Part shown: positions 9,397-17,455 of the stretch, in pieces | How the letters are laid out: each line of letters starts with the position of its first letter | Numbering within the stretch: the stretch's first letter is position 1 | The notes under the pieces: generated by a model | What the model was told of the DNA's origin: nothing | The model's database searches: none | Seen by the model: only the letters and a program-made list of their open reading frames with translations | Translations under genes and position numbers: made by a program | Assembly (NCBI GenBank): GCA_041580375.1 | Contig: JBFGDZ010000019.1 | Location: forward strand, 1-30,438 | From: JAPUIN01 sp041580375 | GTDB lineage: Bacteria > Acidobacteriota > Polarisedimenticolia > Gp22-AA2 | DNA length: 30,438 nucleotides | Reading direction: 5' to 3'

Positions 9397-11001
9397 TCAG
9401 CGGCGGTCTTTCAGGATCGCGCGGGCGGCATTGGCGCCGGGAGCGCCGGTCACGCCCCCGCCGGGATGGGTCCCGGCGCCGCACAGATAGAGCCCCTCGA
9501 TCGGGGTGCGGTAGCGCGCCCAGCCGAGCAGGGGCCGCATGGTGAAGATCTGGTCGAGCGCCATCTCGCCGTGGAAGATGTGCCCGCCGGTGAGGCCGTA
9601 GATCCGCTCGAGGTCGGCCGGCGTGATCACCTGCCGCTGCAGGACCAGTCCGGGGAGGTCGGGCGCATACGCGGCGAGGGTGTCGACGACGGTCTTCCCC
9701 AGGTCCTCGCGGCGCGACTCCCACTCGCCGTCCTTCAGGCTGTACGGGGCGTACTGCACGTAGATCGACATGACGTGGGCGCCCGCGGGGGCCAGCGACG
9801 GATCGAGAATCGACGGAATCGTGATCTCCAGGTAGGGCTTCTTCGAGAACGCTCCGTACTTGGCGTCGTCGAAGGCGCGCTCGAGATCGTCGATCGTGGG
9901 GCCGATGTGGATGCGGCCCGAGAGCGGCGCGGCGCCGTTCCCGCCCGCCGCGTCCGCGACCGAAGCGGAGGCGGTGAACCGGGGCAATCTCGAAAGGGCC
10001 AGGTTCACCTTCGCGACCGTCCCCGCGGCCCGGTAGTTGCGGATCCGGGAGAGGAAGTCCGGCCCCAGGTGGATCGGATCCACGAAGTTCAGGAAAGTCC
10101 GTTTCGGATCGGCATTGGAGACGACCGCCTTCGCGGGGATCTCCTCGCCGCCGGTCAGGACGACCCCCGTCGCCCGGCCGTCCTTCACACGGATCCGGGC
10201 CACCTCCGCGCCGGTGCGGATCACGGCACCCGCTTTGATGGCCGCCTCCGACATGGCCCGCGTGAGCGCTCCGAGCCCCCCGCGCGGGACGGCGAGCGTT
10301 CCGGCGGAGTGGGGATCGGCCGCGGCGCGCAGCAGCAGCACGGTGCTCGATCCGGCCGACCAGGGGCCCAGGAACGTCCCGAAGATCCCGCGGGCCGCGA
10401 TGGCGGCGCGCAGGAGCTCGGTCTCGAAGTGCTCCGCCACGAGATCCGCGACCGGCATCGGCCCCCACCGGAGGAGCCGGTACATGTCCTTCGGCCCGAG
10501 GTCGCGGACCCGCTTGCCGAGACCCAGAAGATTCCAGAGATCGCCGGCGGACGGCCGGTCGATCGACGGCGGGATCATGCGCTGGACGCGCGAGAGGGCG
10601 GTGCCGATGCGCCCGATCGACTCGTGAAAGCGGCCGTACGCCTCCGCGTCCTTCGGCGAGAGTGCCGCGATCGATCGGGCGGAGCGCGCCGGATCCGCGT
10701 GCAGCAGGAGGCCGCGGCCGTCGGGCGCCGGAGCGAAGACGCGGACGTCGGGACGCAGCATCTCCAGGCCGTGGCGCTCCAGGGCCATGTCGCCGACGAC
10801 GCCGGGATCCACCGGCCCGCAGGCGTGCGCGAGCGACGAGATCCGGAACCCTTCGTGGATCGTGTCCGTGACGGCGGCGCCTCCGGCGACCTCGCGGCGC
10901 TCGAGGATCAGCGGCCGGTGCCCGGCCCGCGCGAGGTAATAGGCCGTGACCAGCCCGTTGTGTCCGCCGCCGATGATGATGAAGTCGCGTACGTCGCCCA
11001 T
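9397..11001 (-). CDS. Phytoene desaturase-like FAD oxidoreductase, copy 2 of tandem pair (COG1233/PYROXD2-like)
   Basis: 534-residue flavoprotein of the amine oxidase/phytoene desaturase superfamily. The N-terminal dinucleotide motif FIIIGGGHNGLVTAYYLARA (7-26) is followed by the acidic LILERR end of the second strand. The C-terminal FAD motif is LYLCGAGTHPGGGVTGAPG. Internal blocks DDAKYGAFSKKPY, VQYAPYSL and GWARYRTP are shared with the next gene upstream (11024-12616). No isoprenoid or carotenoid genes accompany it, so a carotenoid role is unlikely. Substrate unknown. Start is ATG at 11001, 22 bases after the paralogue, with a weak ribosome site. It is probably transcribed from the promoter near 12681-12709. 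Confidence 0.87.
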   Translation of the reverse strand: MGDVRDFIIIGGGHNGLVTAYYLARAGHRPLILERREVAGGAAVTDTIHEGFRISSLAHACGPVDPGVVGDMALERHGLEMLRPDVRVFAPAPDGRGLLLHADPARSARSIAALSPKDAEAYGRFHESIGRIGTALSRVQRMIPPSIDRPSAGDLWNLLGLGKRVRDLGPKDMYRLLRWGPMPVADLVAEHFETELLRAAIAARGIFGTFLGPWSAGSSTVLLLRAAADPHSAGTLAVPRGGLGALTRAMSEAAIKAGAVIRTGAEVARIRVKDGRATGVVLTGGEEIPAKAVVSNADPKRTFLNFVDPIHLGPDFLSRIRNYRAAGTVAKVNLALSRLPRFTASASVADAAGGNGAAPLSGRIHIGPTIDDLERAFDDAKYGAFSKKPYLEITIPSILDPSLAPAGAHVMSIYVQYAPYSLKDGEWESRREDLGKTVVDTLAAYAPDLPGLVLQRQVITPADLERIYGLTGGHIFHGEMALDQIFTMRPLLGWARYRTPIEGLYLCGAGTHPGGGVTGAPGANAARAILKDRR

Positions 11002-11023
11002 CGTGTGGATCCGCCTCGTCCGG

Positions 11024-12616
11024 TCAGATCAGCCCCTGGCCGCTGTCCTTCAGGATCTCTCGCGCCGCGATGCGGCCCGGCGCCCCCATGATGCCCCCTC
11101 CCGGGTGGGTGGCCGAGCCGCACATATAGAGGTTGCGGACCGGGGTGCGGTACCGGGCCCAGCCGGGGACCGGCCGCAGAAAGAACAGCTGCTCCAGCGA
11201 CAACTCCCCCTGGAAGATGTTCCCCTCCGTCAGGCCGAACTCCCGCTCGAGGTCGAGGGGGGTCACGACCTGCCGGTGCAGGATGATGTCCCTGATGTTG
11301 GGCGCGTGCTCGGCCAGGGTGTCGATGACGGTGTCGCCGAACGCCTCGCCCTGCTCGTCCCACGTCCCCTCCCTGAGGTTGTAGGGCGCGTACTGGACGA
11401 AGCAGGAGAGGACGTGCTTGCCGGGCGGAGCCACCGAGGGATCGGTGAGCGACGGGATGACGACGTCGATGTACGGGCGGCGCGAGAAGCGCCCGTACTT
11501 GGCGTCGTCGTAAGCGCGCTCCATGTACTCGACCGACGGGGAGATCGAGATCGCACCCCTCAGGTGAGGCCCCGGGCCCGGAAGGGAGCGGAAGTCCGGC
11601 AGCGCGTCGAGCGCCAGGTTCACCTTGCCGGAGGACCCCCGGAACTTGTAGCGCCGGACCTCCTCGACGAAGTCGTCCGGCAGATGCCCGTTCTCCATCA
11701 GCTTCAGGAAGGTCAGGTTCGGATCGACGCTCGACGAGACGATGTCGGCGCGGATCTCGTCGCCGCTCGCCAGCGCCACACCCTCCGCTTTCCCGTTCCG
11801 GACGAGGATGCGCGCCACCGGCGCCTCGGTGCGGATCTCGACGCCCGCCTCCCGCGCGGCGCCGGCGATGGCGTTGGAGATCGCCCCGGTGCCGCCGCGG
11901 GCGAAGCCCCACGACCGGAAGGCGCCGTCGATCTCCCCCATGTAGTGATGCAGGAGGACGTACGCCGTACCCGGCGATCGCACACCCAGGAAGGTGCCGA
12001 TAATGCCGGAGGCCGACATGCAGGCTTTGAGGACGTCGGTCTCGAACCACTGATCCAGAAAATCGACGGCGCTCATGGTCATCAGCTGGACCTGGTTGTA
12101 CTTGTCCACCGCGCTCAGGGACTGGAAGCGGCGTCCCAGGAAGAGGAGCTTGTGCAGATCCTTGAGGCGCAGCGACGTCGGCTCCGGCGGCGTCATGTCG
12201 AGGATCGGCTTGACGAAGTGGCACATCGCCACCATGGCCTTGCCGAAGTCCTCGTACGCCTCGGCGTCCATCCTGGAGAACCGGGCGATCTCGCGGAACG
12301 TCTTGCCGTGATCGTTGACGCGCCACAGATAGTTGCCGTCCGGCATCGGAGCGAAGGTCCCGTCGAGAGGGAGGATCTCGAGGCCGTGCTTCGGCAGGTT
12401 CAGCTCGCGGATGATCTCCGGGCGCAGGAGGGAGACGACGTAGGAGCAGACGGAGAACTTGAAGCCGGGGAACACCTCCTCCGTCACGGCGGCCCCGCCC
12501 AGTACGTGCCGCCGCTCCAGGACGAGCACCTTCCTGCCGGCTCGCGCCAGGTAGGCGGCGTTGGTCAGGCCGTTGTGCCCGCCCCCGATGATGATCGCGT
12601 CGTAACGGGAGGCCAT
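11024..12616 (-). CDS. Phytoene desaturase-like FAD oxidoreductase, copy 1 of tandem pair (COG1233/PYROXD2-like)
   Basis: 530-residue flavoprotein beginning MASRYDAIIIGGGHNGLTNA, so the FAD motif is at the extreme N terminus. It has the same block order as the downstream copy: DDAKYGRFSRRPY, VQYAPYNLREG, DLEREFGLTEGNIFQGE, GWARYRTPVRNLYMCGSATH and PGGGIMGAPG at the C terminus. The set resembles PYROXD2 and bacterial COG1233 proteins more than true CrtI. I chose ATG at 12616 rather than an upstream in-frame start at 12682, because GGAGAA lies 4 bases upstream and the motif then sits where the family has it. It is the first gene of a two-gene minus operon, divergent from the GcvT-like gene with 158 bases between the two start codons. 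Substrate unknown. Confidence 0.88.
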   Translation of the reverse strand: MASRYDAIIIGGGHNGLTNAAYLARAGRKVLVLERRHVLGGAAVTEEVFPGFKFSVCSYVVSLLRPEIIRELNLPKHGLEILPLDGTFAPMPDGNYLWRVNDHGKTFREIARFSRMDAEAYEDFGKAMVAMCHFVKPILDMTPPEPTSLRLKDLHKLLFLGRRFQSLSAVDKYNQVQLMTMSAVDFLDQWFETDVLKACMSASGIIGTFLGVRSPGTAYVLLHHYMGEIDGAFRSWGFARGGTGAISNAIAGAAREAGVEIRTEAPVARILVRNGKAEGVALASGDEIRADIVSSSVDPNLTFLKLMENGHLPDDFVEEVRRYKFRGSSGKVNLALDALPDFRSLPGPGPHLRGAISISPSVEYMERAYDDAKYGRFSRRPYIDVVIPSLTDPSVAPPGKHVLSCFVQYAPYNLREGTWDEQGEAFGDTVIDTLAEHAPNIRDIILHRQVVTPLDLEREFGLTEGNIFQGELSLEQLFFLRPVPGWARYRTPVRNLYMCGSATHPGGGIMGAPGRIAAREILKDSGQGLI

Positions 12617-12680
12617 CCGTTCTCCGCGCGGACCTGATTCGCGGTCCGCATTCCGAAACACCGTTGCAATATGAGGGCTC

Positions 12681-12709
12681 ATTGTACGAATCTATGAGGG
12701 CCATCGCAA
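12681..12709 (-). promoter_or_regulatory. Sigma70-type promoter for the tandem flavoprotein operon
   Basis: Reading the minus strand, TTGCGA (12709-12704) is followed after exactly 17 bases by TACAAT (12686-12681). Both boxes are close to consensus. The predicted start near 12674 leaves a leader of about 58 bases before the ATG at 12616. It lies in the divergent gap shared with the GcvT-like gene, for which no equally good plus-strand promoter is visible. Confidence 0.55.
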
Positions 12710-12774
12710 GAGCCCCGGAGCCGTTCCGTGAGAGAATTCGCTCCGGATCACCTTCGAACGCAGGGGAGGTCGCC

Positions 12775-13974
12775 GTGCCCGTCGGAACCGCCGTCCACGA
12801 GAGAACGTCGAAGCTGTGCGAGAGCCTGAACTACCGCGACTGGTCCGGCTACTACGCCGCGAGCGTCTACGAGACGCACCACGAGCACGAGTACAACGCC
12901 GTCCGCAACGCCTCCGCCCTGTTCGACATCACCCCCCTGTACAAGTACGCCATCCGCGGCCGGGACGCGCGGCGCCTTCTCGACCGCGTCGTCACGCGCG
13001 ACATGAGCAAGGTCGACGTGGGGCGCCTGATCTACACGCCGTGGTGCGACGAGGAGGGCAAGACGATCGACGACGGCACCGTCGCCCGGATCGACGAGAC
13101 GACCTATCGTCTCACGGCGGCCGATCCGACGCTGCGGTGGCTTCGTCAGAACGCCCTGGGCATGGAGGTCGCGATCGAGGACGTCTCGGAGAGCCTCGCC
13201 GCTCTCGCCCTGCAGGGGCCGACTTCGGGTCGGCTGCTCGCGAGCGTCGCCGACGCGGACATCCGGAACCTGCGTTATTTCCGCCTGACGCGGGGCACGA
13301 TCGCCGGGGTCCCGGTCGAGATCTCGCGCAACGGCTACACGGGCGATCTGGGCTACGAGATCTGGATCCCCTGGAGCGACGCGGTGAAGGTGTGGGACGC
13401 CCTGATGGAAGGTGGACGGCCCTTCGACATCCACGCGGCCGGCATGCTCGCCCTGGACATCGCCCGCATCGAGGCGGGCCTCATCCTGATCGAGGTCGAC
13501 TACACGAGCAGCCGCAAGGCGCTGATCGAATCCCAGAAATACTCCCCCTACGAGATCGGCCTGGGCCGCATGGTCCACCTCGGCAAGGGGCAGTTCGTCG
13601 GGCGCGCGGCGCTCGAGCGCGAGAAGGGGCGGGGGCCCGCGCGGAGTCTCGTCGGATTGGAGGTCGACTGGAGCGAGGTCGAGGCGCGCTTCGAGGCGAT
13701 CGGCCTGGCGCCGCAGGTCCCCTCGACGGCGTCGCGCTCGGCCGTCCCCGTCTACGGCGGCCGCCGCCAGGTCGGCAGGGCGACATCGACCACCTGGTCC
13801 CCGACCCTCAAGCGGATGATCGCCCTCGCGAGCGTCGAGACCGCGCACGCCGAGCCCGGCGCCCGCCTGCAGATGGAGATCACCGTCGAGGCGGTCCGCC
13901 ACCGGGCGGCGGCGAGGGTCGTGAACCTGCCCTTCTACGATCCTCCGCAGAAGACCGCCACGCCCGTATTCTGA
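12775..13974 (+). CDS. Aminomethyltransferase family protein (GcvT-fold, folate-dependent C1 transfer)
   Basis: 399-residue protein of the GcvT / dimethylglycine dehydrogenase C-terminal family, which move one-carbon units from amines to tetrahydrofolate. The fold signatures are NASALFDITPLYKYAIRG (45-62), the catalytic-Asp segment YTPWCDEEGKTIDDGTVARI (87-106, D99/D100 at the GcvT Asp position), SLAALALQGPTS (140-151), the folate-side motif NGYTGDLGYEIW (186-197) and KGQFVGRAAL (271-280). I chose the GTG at 12775 because GGGGAGGT at 12763-12770 lies just upstream. The frame stays open further upstream with no homology. It is not a glycine-cleavage GcvT by context: no gcvH or gcvP is present. 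The partners are a flavoprotein pair and an aldehyde dehydrogenase, which fits oxidative demethylation of an amine (inference). Confidence 0.82.
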   Translation: MPVGTAVHERTSKLCESLNYRDWSGYYAASVYETHHEHEYNAVRNASALFDITPLYKYAIRGRDARRLLDRVVTRDMSKVDVGRLIYTPWCDEEGKTIDDGTVARIDETTYRLTAADPTLRWLRQNALGMEVAIEDVSESLAALALQGPTSGRLLASVADADIRNLRYFRLTRGTIAGVPVEISRNGYTGDLGYEIWIPWSDAVKVWDALMEGGRPFDIHAAGMLALDIARIEAGLILIEVDYTSSRKALIESQKYSPYEIGLGRMVHLGKGQFVGRAALEREKGRGPARSLVGLEVDWSEVEARFEAIGLAPQVPSTASRSAVPVYGGRRQVGRATSTTWSPTLKRMIALASVETAHAEPGARLQMEITVEAVRHRAAARVVNLPFYDPPQKTATPVF

Positions 13975-14030
13975 GAGACCGCACGGTGCGGGGCGGGGCC
14001 GCGCGCGCGTCTGGCGGGTCGCGGTCCCTT

Positions 14031-14040
14031 CTGATACAGT
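14031..14040 (+). promoter_or_regulatory. Possible extended -10 promoter before the aldehyde dehydrogenase
   Basis: In the 172-base gap between the GcvT-like gene and the dehydrogenase, CTGATACAGT contains an extended TGnTACAGT-type -10 at 14032-14040. No convincing -35 lies upstream. It is the best AT-rich candidate in the gap. The gene may equally be read through from upstream. Confidence 0.25.
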
Positions 14041-14146
14041 AATCGGGAAAGTCCGTTTCACAATTCAGGATGGCAGTCCGGGACGGTCGCCCCCCGCCGC
14101 CGGAGCGCAGCCGGCCGTCCGTCGCGGGCCGAGGAGGAATCGTCGC

Positions 14147-15625
14147 ATGTCCGATCTCAAGATGATCATCGATGGGAAAGAGGTGGAGTCGGTTTCGGGG
14201 CAGCGCATGGAGGTGATCAACCCCGCCAACGAGAAGAAGGCGGGGAGCGTGCCGAAGGGGAACGCCCAGGACGTGGAGAAGGCGGTCGCGGCCGCCCGCA
14301 AGGCGTACAAAAAGTGGTCCCGTCTCACCCCCGGGGAGCGCGGGGCGCTGCTGGCCAAGCTGGCCGATCACCTCGACGGCCGGACCGAGGCGATGGCCGA
14401 GCTGGAGACGAGCCAGACCGGCAAGCCCCACAAGCTGTCCAAGAACAGCGACGTCCCGTTCGCCAACGACAACATCCGCTTCATGGGGGCCCAGGCCCGT
14501 GTGCTGGAGGGGACCGCGGCCGGGGAGTACACCGAGGGGATGACCAGCATCATCCGCCGCGAGCCGATCGGCGTGGTCGGGTCGATCGCCCCGTGGAACT
14601 ACCCGTACCTGATGGCGGCCTGGAAGATCGGGCCGGCCCTCGCCGCGGGGAACACCGTCGTCCTGAAGCCCGCCTCGAACACCCCCCTGACGACGATTGA
14701 GCTGGCCAAAGCGGCCTTGGAGGTCGGCCTGCCGGAGGGTGTCCTCAACGTCGTGACCGGGCCCGGCGCGGACGTCGGCGGCGCCATCTGCAGGCATCCC
14801 GACATCAACATGGTCTCCCTGACCGGGGACACCGCCACGGGCAAGAAGATCATGGAGCAGGCGGCGCCGACCGTGAAGCGGCTGCACCTGGAGCTGGGGG
14901 GCAAGGCGCCGTTCATCGTGTTCGAGGACGCCGATCTGGAGGCCGCCGTCCAGGGGGCGGTGGTGGCCGGCTACGTCAACACCGGCCAGGACTGCACCGC
15001 GGCCACGCGGATCTACGTGCAGCAGTCCAAGCACAAGGAGTTCCTCGATCGGTTCGTCGCGGCGGTCAAGAAGATCCGCGTCGGGGATCCCACCAAGCCG
15101 ACGACCGACATCGGCCCGCTGATCTCGAAGGAGCAGCGGGAGCGCGTGGCGGGCTTCGTCGACCGGGCCCGCAAGGCCGGCGTCGAGGTGCTCACCGGCG
15201 GCAAGGCGATGGACGGTCCCGGCTTTTTCTTCCAGCCGACCGTGCTCGCCAACGCCAAGCACGAGGACGAGGTCATCCAGAAGGAGATCTTCGGCCCCGC
15301 CGTCGTGGTCCTGTCGTTCAAGGATGAGGACGACGTCGTCGAGAAGGCGAACGGCGTCGAGTACGGACTCGCCTCGTCCGTCTGGACGCGGGACGTGTTC
15401 CGCGCCCTGCGCCTGTCGAAGGACCTCCAGTACGGCGAGGTCTGGATCAACGATCACCTGCCGCTGGCGTCCGAGATGCCGCACGGAGGGGTCAAGAAGT
15501 CGGGCTTCGGCGCGGACCTGTCGCGCTACTCCTTCGAGGAGTACACGACCGTCAAGCACGTCATGGCCGACCTGACGGGGCAGGCGCGCAAGGGCTGGCA
15601 TTTCACCGTCTACGGCGACGCCTAG
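14147..15625 (+). CDS. NAD-dependent aldehyde dehydrogenase, aminobutyraldehyde/betaine-aldehyde type
   Basis: 492-residue aldehyde dehydrogenase that should oxidise an aldehyde to the acid with NAD(P). Catalytic residues are intact: nucleophile Cys283 in GQDCTAATRIY and general base Glu249 in HLELGGKAPFIVF. The oxyanion and cofactor segment is SIAPWNYPYLMAAWKIGPAL, and the glycine motif is TGDTATGKKI. The whole resembles E. coli PatD (YdcW, gamma-aminobutyraldehyde dehydrogenase), for example AAGEYTEGMTSIIRREPIGV and the SEMPHGG...SGFG end, more than BetB. The ATG at 14147 is preceded by GAGGAGGAA. It lies 172 bases after the GcvT-like gene on the same strand. Substrate assignment within the amino-aldehyde group is uncertain. 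Confidence 0.9.
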   Translation: MSDLKMIIDGKEVESVSGQRMEVINPANEKKAGSVPKGNAQDVEKAVAAARKAYKKWSRLTPGERGALLAKLADHLDGRTEAMAELETSQTGKPHKLSKNSDVPFANDNIRFMGAQARVLEGTAAGEYTEGMTSIIRREPIGVVGSIAPWNYPYLMAAWKIGPALAAGNTVVLKPASNTPLTTIELAKAALEVGLPEGVLNVVTGPGADVGGAICRHPDINMVSLTGDTATGKKIMEQAAPTVKRLHLELGGKAPFIVFEDADLEAAVQGAVVAGYVNTGQDCTAATRIYVQQSKHKEFLDRFVAAVKKIRVGDPTKPTTDIGPLISKEQRERVAGFVDRARKAGVEVLTGGKAMDGPGFFFQPTVLANAKHEDEVIQKEIFGPAVVVLSFKDEDDVVEKANGVEYGLASSVWTRDVFRALRLSKDLQYGEVWINDHLPLASEMPHGGVKKSGFGADLSRYSFEEYTTVKHVMADLTGQARKGWHFTVYGDA

Positions 15626-15647
15626 GAATCGGTCCGGATTCGGTGCG

Positions 15648-15661
15648 GCCCGCGCGCGGGC
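15648..15661. terminator. Perfect GC palindrome between convergent genes
   Basis: GCCCGCGCGCGGGC is a 14-base perfect palindrome in the 51-base gap between the aldehyde dehydrogenase stop and the convergent 77-residue gene. It can form a short stem on either transcript, but there is no T run, so termination is only a possibility. Confidence 0.3.
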
Positions 15662-15676
15662 TGGCCGGAGGGCGCG

Positions 15677-15910
15677 TCAGACGGAATCGGCCGCGGCGAT
15701 CGCCGCCAGCGCCTCGGACCCGTCGGGGAAGGTGCGCATCTCGCAGCGGACGATCGCTCCCGGCGTGAACTCCAGGGGTCGATCCGCGTCGGTGCGCGAC
15801 ACGCGGTAGAGATCGCCGGGCAGGGGCTCGGCGAACGCGGGGTGCCAGCATTCGCGGGCGGCGCCCCGCTCGCGGATGTAGATCAGCGTCTCGTCCACGC
15901 GTCCGCTCAT
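15677..15910 (-). CDS. Unrecognised 77-residue protein, overlapping the M28 peptidase gene
   Basis: Family not recognised. The ATG at 15910 overlaps the peptidase stop (ATGA, 15910-15907), so translation is probably coupled, and no separate ribosome site is seen. The product is soluble and mixed-charge, with no signal peptide or membrane segment. It starts MSGRVDETLIYIRERG, has a central Cys-Trp-His (ECWHPAF) and ends in an Ala-rich tail. The strand pattern (LIYIRER, LYRVSR, IVRCEMRTF) suggests a small beta-rich fold. The coupling is the main support that it is real. Confidence 0.6.
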   Translation of the reverse strand: MSGRVDETLIYIRERGAARECWHPAFAEPLPGDLYRVSRTDADRPLEFTPGAIVRCEMRTFPDGSEALAAIAAADSV

Positions 15911-17433
15911 TCCAGCACCCGACCGCGCCGCCCGCCGGCCCAGTCGTCCCACAGGCCGAACGTCCTCAATTGCCCCTCGAGCCCGGTCCGGCGCACGAGA
16001 TCCTCGATCGCGGCTCGATCCTGACGGGGCGCCCTCGCGTCCGAATCGGCCAGGTGCCAGGCCAGCGCCGCCGCGATCGCCCCGTTGATCCGGATCTCGC
16101 GCAGGTCGACCTTGTCGAACGTGTCGGACGAGGCGTGGTAGTTCTCCATGTAGTTCGCCGCCGCCTGCGTGGCGACGAGATTCGGGACCCCCTCGAGCAG
16201 GAAATCCAGATTGTCCGTGCCGACGAAGGCGTCGGCGGTGTGCGCGTCGGCGCCGAACCCGGCGACCGGCCGGAGCGCCCGGATGACGAGGGGGTGGAGA
16301 TCCTCCCGGCCGCCCGTGGAGAAGCCGCCGATCCGCCCGGTGCCCTCGTCGAAGATGGCGACCGCCACGTGATCGCCGAGCGCGTCGCGGTGGCGCCGCA
16401 CGTACCCGAGCGATCCGTGCAGGCCCTGCTCCTCCCCCGTGAACAGGGCGATCCGCACGGTGCGCCGCGGCCTCGCGCCCAGCGCTGCGAGCTGGCGGGC
16501 GAGGTCGAGCAGCATCGCGCAGTTGGCCCCGTTGTCCAGGGCGCCGGTGCCGAGGTCCCAGGAGTCGAGGTGGGCCCCCAGGAGGACGATCTCTCCGGGA
16601 CGTTCCCGGCCACGGATCTCCGCCAGGACGTTGCGCGCCGTGTACGGAGGGCCCGACCGTACGCGGAGATCGAGGCTCAATCTCACCTCGCCGCGGCGGG
16701 CCAGTCGGGCGAGGCGCAGTCCGTCCTCGCGCGCCACGACGGCCATCGGAAAGGGCGCCCAACCCGCGAGCGTGGGGATGTGGCGGTAGAGAAGATCGCG
16801 CGATCGGCTGCCGATCAGCAGCAGTCCCGCCATCCGGGCCTTCCGCGCGCGCTCGATGATGGGAGGGATCCGCATGTAGTCCTGGAAGAGATCCCCCCAC
16901 GAAGCGATGACCTCCGACCCGACGAGCCCCAGCGCGCCCTCGAACCCGGCCGGGGGACCGACGAACACCTCCGGCTCCCCGTCACCGAGGTCGACGAGCC
17001 GGGCGGCGAGGCCGCCGGACGGGGTCGCGGGAGAGTGGGGCAGCGCGACGACGTCGACGGGAAACGATTCCGGCGCCAGCGCCCGCGCGCGGGAGGCGCC
17101 CTCGCTCCACCGGAACGGCATCTCAAACGGCTCGGTCCAGGTGCGATCGACGCCCGCCGCGCGGAACCGCTCCACGAACCAATCGACGGAACGCTCGCAG
17201 GCGTCGCTTCCCGTCATGCGGCCGCCGATCCGATCGCACAGGTGCCGGATGTCATCCGCGAGCGGCGTCTCGGCAAGCATCCGGGCCGCCAGGCGCGCAG
17301 CGGGCTCGAGTGTCGCATCGGGCGCCCTCTCCGCCGCGGTGCCGATCGACAGGGCCAGGATGGCCGGGACGGCCGCCGCGAGGGCGCGCCGTAGCGCCGC
17401 CCGGCGCCGGCGCCCTTCGTTCGCCCGCATCAT
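15907..17433 (-). CDS. Exported M28 family metallopeptidase (carboxypeptidase Q-like)
   Basis: 508-residue zinc aminopeptidase/carboxypeptidase of family M28 with a PA-type inserted domain. From ATG at 17433 the N terminus is a signal peptide: an Arg-rich n-region, then LAAAVPAILALSIGTA (18-33). The di-zinc ligands are visible in order: His288 in GAHLDSWD, Asp300 in GALDNGANC, catalytic and ligand Glu334/Glu335 in FTGEEQGL, Asp362 in IFDEGTG and His433 in NYHASSDT. The spacing matches plasma glutamate carboxypeptidase (CPQ) and related bacterial enzymes that trim peptides outside the cytoplasm. No good ribosome site precedes the tandem ATG codons (17433 and 17430). The gene starts 22 bases after the lipoprotein, so the two are likely co-transcribed. 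Confidence 0.92.
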   Translation of the reverse strand: MMRANEGRRRRAALRRALAAAVPAILALSIGTAAERAPDATLEPAARLAARMLAETPLADDIRHLCDRIGGRMTGSDACERSVDWFVERFRAAGVDRTWTEPFEMPFRWSEGASRARALAPESFPVDVVALPHSPATPSGGLAARLVDLGDGEPEVFVGPPAGFEGALGLVGSEVIASWGDLFQDYMRIPPIIERARKARMAGLLLIGSRSRDLLYRHIPTLAGWAPFPMAVVAREDGLRLARLARRGEVRLSLDLRVRSGPPYTARNVLAEIRGRERPGEIVLLGAHLDSWDLGTGALDNGANCAMLLDLARQLAALGARPRRTVRIALFTGEEQGLHGSLGYVRRHRDALGDHVAVAIFDEGTGRIGGFSTGGREDLHPLVIRALRPVAGFGADAHTADAFVGTDNLDFLLEGVPNLVATQAAANYMENYHASSDTFDKVDLREIRINGAIAAALAWHLADSDARAPRQDRAAIEDLVRRTGLEGQLRTFGLWDDWAGGRRGRVLE

Positions 17434-17455
17434 CCGGGTGGCCGGGCGGCCGGCG

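Noticed and set aside
9397..12616. Carotenoid biosynthesis desaturases (crtI/crtN)
   Set aside because: The C-terminal blocks resemble the PYROXD2-like branch, and no phytoene synthase, cyclase or isoprenoid gene accompanies them.
12775..13974. Glycine cleavage T protein (gcvT)
   Set aside because: The fold matches, but gcvH and gcvP are absent and the neighbours are a flavoprotein pair and an aldehyde dehydrogenase.
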